From Mangifera indica (Eukaryota; Streptophyta; Magnoliopsida; Sapindales; Anacardiaceae), in contig NC_058154.1 in assembly GCF_011075055.1 (NCBI RefSeq), forward strand, positions 5,877,501-5,941,500: a stretch of 64,000 bases of DNA. The letters are read 5' to 3'. This document shows positions 59,654 through 64,000 of the stretch, in pieces (positions within the stretch are counted from its first letter, which is position 1; every line of letters starts with the position of its first letter). The notes below the pieces were generated by a model. That model was not told where the DNA came from. It saw only the letters and a list, made by a program, of their open reading frames with translations, and made no database searches. A program made the translations under genes and the position numbers.

Positions 59654-60630
59654 GTTTAGGGTTTAATAACAAACATAATCTTAATAAACTTAAGCATAGT
59701 GACTGACGAAAAGGTTTCATCATAGTTAATGCCGTATTTTTGTATGAAACATTTGACAACTGATCGTGCTTTATAGGTATGCATATTACCTTCTATGTCA
59801 TTTTTCTCTAAAGCCCTATTTACACCCTACGGGTTATACTCTTTTAGGTGTATCTACCAAAGTCTATACTTGGTTTTGGTATACAAAGTTTATTTTGGAT
59901 TTTATGGAATCCAACTGTTTACTAGAATCTAAAATTGAAATAGTGTCATCATAAGTCCTTGGTTCATCCTCAGAGATAACTAATATGTTGCTATGCTGAG
60001 TCATTAGAAAACCAAATCTTTTTAGCTCACAACGTACTTGTGTAGATCTACATAACTTTTGTGTGCTTTCAAATTATTCCTCTTGAGGATGATGAACTTC
60101 TTCATAATCAACCATCTGTGATGGGACATTGTCATGTCTAACATCTATAGTATTTTATAGTACAAAAACTTCATCAAGTTTTGTCTTCCTTTCAATGGTC
60201 TTCTTGAGAATAAATTTTTTCTCAAGGAACACGTCGGTATGAGTAATAAAGACTTTTCACTCATTCGAGCGGTAGAAACAATATCCCATAGTTTTCTTTG
60301 GATACTTTATAAAGATATACTTTTTGGACTTAGCGTCTTGCTTGTTCGAAGTCAATTTCTTGACATAAGCTTCATAACCCCAAATCTTCAAGTATTCTAG
60401 ATTAGGCTTCTGTCCAGTCTATAACTTATATGAAGTTTAGATGGGACACAGTTCAATGTATTGATAGCAGTCTCTAGGCATGTCCCTAGAAAGACATAGG
60501 TAGATCGGTAAAACCTATCATAGACATGACCATTTCCATCAAGGTCTCATTTCTCTATTCAGATAAACTATCGTGTTATGGTGTATCAATAGGATTGAGT
60601 TTAAAGACTATCCTATGTTTTTTCAGGTAT

Positions 60631-61738
60631 CCCGTGTTATGGTGCAAGTTTTAGCTGGATAGAGTGGTTTTTCTTGGACACGTGGTCTTAGCAGATAATA
60701 TCTTAATAGACCCTAATAAAGTAGAGGCTATGCTAATGTGGTAGAAACCCATGATAGCTAAGGAAATAAGAAGTTTCCTTAGGTTGACAAGTTATTACAA
60801 GTAGTTTGTTAGGGGTTTTGCTAAGTTAGTTTGGTTGCTCACAAAGTTGACTTGCAAGGATATTCCTTTCAAGTGGTTTGATACTTGTAAGTAGAGTTTT
60901 TAGGAGTTAAAGAGGAGATTGACATTAGCTCTCGTCTTAACCTTGCCAAAAAAGAGCGAAGAGTATAACCTTTTTATAAAGGCTTCATATAAGGGTTTGG
61001 GAGTACTTTTGATACAAGGAGGTAAAATGATCCTATATATCTCCTGCCAATTGAAAGATTATGAGACCAGGTACTTGACACACAACCTTAACTTGGCAGT
61101 TGTCATGTTTACTCTTAAGATGTAGTGACACTATTTATATGAGGTCAAAAGTAATATATACATGAACCATAAGAGTCTTAAATACTTCTTTACTTAGAAA
61201 GAGCTCAACATAAGATAAAAGTAATGGTTAAAATTGGTGAAAGAGTATGAGTGTAAGATCATATATCACCTAGGTAAACCTAACATAGTTATAAACGCTC
61301 TGAGTAGAAAAATAGTTTTATGACATATGATTGCTCACCGAGAGTTACAGTAAGAGTTGGTGAAAGACCAAATAGAGGTAACCATAGGGCAATTGGCAGG
61401 CTTATAAATTTAGTTAACTTTTATGGATGAGATCTTTGTGGCCCATGTATTAGATGATTGGTGTGTCCAAACTAGGCAAAGAGCCATTAAGGCTACCAAT
61501 GTAGATTACAATGTTGTTGAAGGTATTATGAGATTCAAAGGCTAAGTATATGTTTCATAAGACCAAAGTTTGAGGGATAAGATCCTCGTTGAGATGTATA
61601 GTTCTTTTTACACTACCTACCCTAAGGGTGTAAATATGTATTAGGATCTACAAAGATCATTCTAGTGGTCAAGTATAAAGAAGGATATAACATATTTTGT
61701 GGCTAAGTACTTGGTATGTCAGTAACTTAAGGCTGAAC
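60631..61738 (+). pseudogene. Ty3/gypsy pol fragment (RT end, RNase H, integrase start)
   Basis: Plus strand: RT thumb near 60670-60900 (FLGHVVLADN, VRGFAKLVWLLTKL), RNase H open at 60919-61125 (LTLPKKSEEYNLFIKASYKGLGVLLIQGGKMILYISCQLKDYETRYLTHNLNLAVV), and integrase zinc-finger sequence to about 61720 (FVAKYLVCQ). The catalytic YTDAS of RNase H reads FIKAS, so the first Asp is lost. Same family as 6775-8242. It begins within the 'KFSKCEF' region and is cut at the right by copia LTR-A. Confidence 0.85.
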
Positions 61739-63476
61739 TATTAAGGTAGGTATCTTAAAGCCTATTGATTTGACATTGGCAGATATAATTCTATTTCATT
61801 AATTAATTAAGAGATTATTATTATTTAATTTATATGTGTGTCTTTTTATATGATTGTGTAGATAACATACCTTTATAATGATATAACTATGATGAGGAGA
61901 TCAGATAATTGATCATGAGAACTCTATACACATATTAAGTGGTCATTCTAGGAACGTCTGTAATCCCAACATTATATTGAACAAAGGCACATGTAATGAT
62001 GATGAGATTATTATAGCATTGAGTGACCCCACTGAGAGGTGGCAACAGTTCTCACATGTCAAAGCTATTCCTAGATAGCTTCGTGCAATATATAGGTGCA
62101 CATTGTAGATTTGTTTATCATAATAACCTTACTAATATTTATGAAATAAATCCTCTAAACACCACGAGTGCATATGATTCTATGACTAGAGGTTGTCAAA
62201 CTGCTTTGTGTAAGGATCGGTATAGTTTGACATTATCCAATGTATCGTTACAACTAGGGTATCATAAATGTAGTGAACAATCATATCATGAGATACATAG
62301 AGGTTATGGTTGATCAATAAAAGATTCATCACTTTGAGCACAAGAGAATATATTGTACAAGAGAAACTAAATGACATTCATGAATGCTTGAATTTGTGGC
62401 CACAGTGGATAAAGTTATAGCCTAATCTGTGTAATTAATTAAAGTTTATCAATTCATACCAAGGAATTATTGAGATAGACACAATCCTATGCCTTAGCCT
62501 CAAGAGGTATTGATTGATGAAAGGATTGAACTATATATAACTGTGATATTGTAAAAGCTTAAGAAATATCCATTGACAATCTATTGTCTGAATGGCTATG
62601 ACGCTTTACTAGAGGTCAATCTTGGTCTTTGTCTGAAGTTAACCTGAATTCAAACACTATCAGTTTAATAAAGAGCTTCTGGGTCATACACATATAGAGG
62701 TTGATTCAAATTTAGAGACAATGATCATTTCATAATAATTCTAGTGTTTAGGGAAAAAGAGAATGACGTGAATAGATTGGGTTTGCCTATTGGGTTAAAA
62801 AGTTTGGTTTGACTAAAATACACAGCCACCTGTACTTAGTTGTGCTGATGCTAGCTATGTATCGCATGACACAACTGCACCATGCTCAAAGGAAGTATGT
62901 CACAGTTGGACATATATTATCCATGTCATGCATCTTTGGAGAGCTGCATGAGTGGCACCAAGTATGCTACCTACGCAAATAAGTAAATGCATGCGTAACA
63001 CACTTATGTGCCACCCGTGCATGTCACTTTAGCATGGTTAGTTGGAATCCTAATTAAATTAGGATTTTTATGCATATATATGTATATGTCTTTTATTTGC
63101 GTCAGAAGCGTACCATCTCACAAAATAGACAAATATAATTTAGAAACCTTGGCCTTTGGGTGTTCTAAAATTTTCTTTTTCTCCCAACAATACATTCCCG
63201 TCCAACACATAAGAGCCTTAGCAACCTTTTTCCTGGACAACCATTCCTGTTTATGTTCTGTATGTATACTAGGGAGCTACCTTACGAGGGTTAGATAACA
63301 TTTGTTTCTTTGCCACATGAACACGTGGAAGAGCCACCAACATAATATAAACCCTAAAACATGGTCATGATAAATATGTTTTAAGATAGTATCCTAGTCA
63401 GAGTTTTAGGATTGTTTGTTTTTAAAAAATTTTAATTTCGTTACATTGCTAGTTATTGGTGCCTTAAAACCCTACA
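61739..63476 (+). repeat. Copia LTR-A: 5' LTR of element A3 (1738 bp)
   Basis: Full length, from TATTAAGGTAGG to CCCTACA, followed two bases later by a primer binding site. It has all family blocks seen in the copies at 8243, 11409 and 55942. Open frames at 62023-62377 and 63008-63298 fall within the LTR and have no domain. It is inserted in the gypsy integrase region. Confidence 0.8.
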
Positions 63477-63477
63477 G

Positions 63478-63492
63478 TGGTATTATAGACAC
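63478..63492 (+). other. tRNA primer binding site of copia A3
   Basis: TGGTATTATAGACAC just after the LTR end, a decayed form of TGGTATCAGAGC. It shows that the LTR at 61739 is a 5' LTR and that the body continues beyond the window. Confidence 0.6.
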
Positions 63493-64000
63493 CGTTTATG
63501 CATATTTTCATGAAAATTATACTAGTTTGTTTTGATCATTTTACTTGTTACTACATGTAATAGGTAATAGGTAACCATCTATGCATGACATATTCCTAAC
63601 TGTGCATGAGGTGCTAGATGGAGGTGGTTTGCACCAAAGGAGAGATCATGGTTGGACCAAGATTGTTCTAGCCGTGAGCTTTGCATGGACATGCACATGG
63701 TGCATGGTTAGATTTATTTTTGTTCAGTCATGCCTTTTTGTGTGTAATGCCACCCACCTAGGTTGATTCCAGTCATGCCTATACCCATGCATTTTTTTGG
63801 AATTTTGTTAAATTCCATAAACACAATTAAAAGTCTCACTTGTATGTTTGACAATGTCAAAAATTATAGCTTGATCTTATTTTGTTAAATTTGGGGCAAA
63901 TTGAAATTTTCTTGTGCTTTGGGGTTGAATAATAATTTTATAAAATTTTAGGGACCAGAATGTAATTTGACACATTGATGAATAATAATTCAAATTTAAT
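63493..64000 (+). mobile_element. Leader region of copia A3, running off the window
   Basis: Untranslated leader between primer site and gag. No gag frame is reached before the window ends. A 61-residue frame at 63581-63766 has no recognisable domain. Confidence 0.5.

Larger units (their letters stand above)
57480..60630 (-). pseudogene. Copia A2 pol remnant (RNase H, RT, integrase end)
   Basis: RNase H at 57703-57903 (SLKSSKQSTVSDSTIEPEYITLSEVAKEVVWIKKFITKLG; YCDSNKVIV), connection at 57900-58148 (YALSICSRYQYDPSEKYYMVVKNILKYLRRTKDTFL), RT N-terminus near 58640-58780, then the post-integrase domain at about 60200-60480. The body is the closest relative of copia A1 at 13041-15722. It is interrupted by the foldback element at 58785-59653 and ends at about 60630, joined to plus-strand gypsy RT. 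The integrase core, protease and gag are missing. Confidence 0.8.

Noticed and set aside
62023..62377. Opposed open frames near 62.0-62.4 kb
   Set aside because: Both fall inside a copia LTR, and homologous positions in other LTR copies are not open.
1..64000. CRISPR arrays, bacterial operons, tRNA or rRNA genes
   Set aside because: No regularly spaced short repeats with unique spacers, and no tRNA or rRNA core motifs were seen. tRNA-like matches are retroelement primer binding sites only.

Overview
The window is nuclear DNA from a flowering plant, most likely a eudicot. It is AT-rich, its two intact genes have plant-specific products (a trihelix transcription factor and an F-box/phloem-protein-2 protein, the latter with GT-AG introns), and nearly everything else is plant LTR retrotransposon and DNA-transposon sequence. 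The species cannot be named from the sequence.

Layout. 1-6774: a Ty3/gypsy chromovirus on the minus strand (its 3' LTR is cut by the window edge), inserted inside the RT of an older plus-strand gypsy pol (6775-8242). 8243-17757: a pile of LTR pieces from two Ty1/copia families (here called A and B) and gypsy LTRs, including a minus-strand copia A body (11409-15722) that carries a foldback Mutator-like element. 17766-18766: a non-autonomous hAT element with a perfect 8-bp target duplication. 19334-20960: the trihelix gene (minus). 21000-24692: AT-rich DNA with a second foldback element and a complete TRIM element. 24693-43672: a gypsy LTR, then two minus-strand copia elements, C (26709-36957) and B (about 36960-43672). 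43673-48412: a plus-strand Athila-type gypsy with a duplicated gag-protease segment. 49352-53330: the F-box PP2 gene (plus, three exons). 53330-64000: diverged copia LTR, gypsy LTR, a head-to-head pair of copia A LTRs, a minus-strand copia A body with a third foldback element inserted into telomere-like repeats, another plus-strand gypsy pol fragment, and a full-length copia A 5' LTR whose body runs off the window.

The two host genes look intact and probably functional: continuous reading frames, family-typical length and good splice sites. They are unrelated in pathway: one is nuclear and DNA-binding, the other a likely SCF ubiquitin-ligase adaptor with a lectin-like domain. Every retroelement coding region seen is broken by stops or frameshifts, and many stops sit at former Gln and Trp codons, as expected from decay of methylated cytosines. 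Names such as LTR-A, B, C and gypsy G1 are labels used only here; element borders given as 'about' were placed by eye from homologous copies inside the window.
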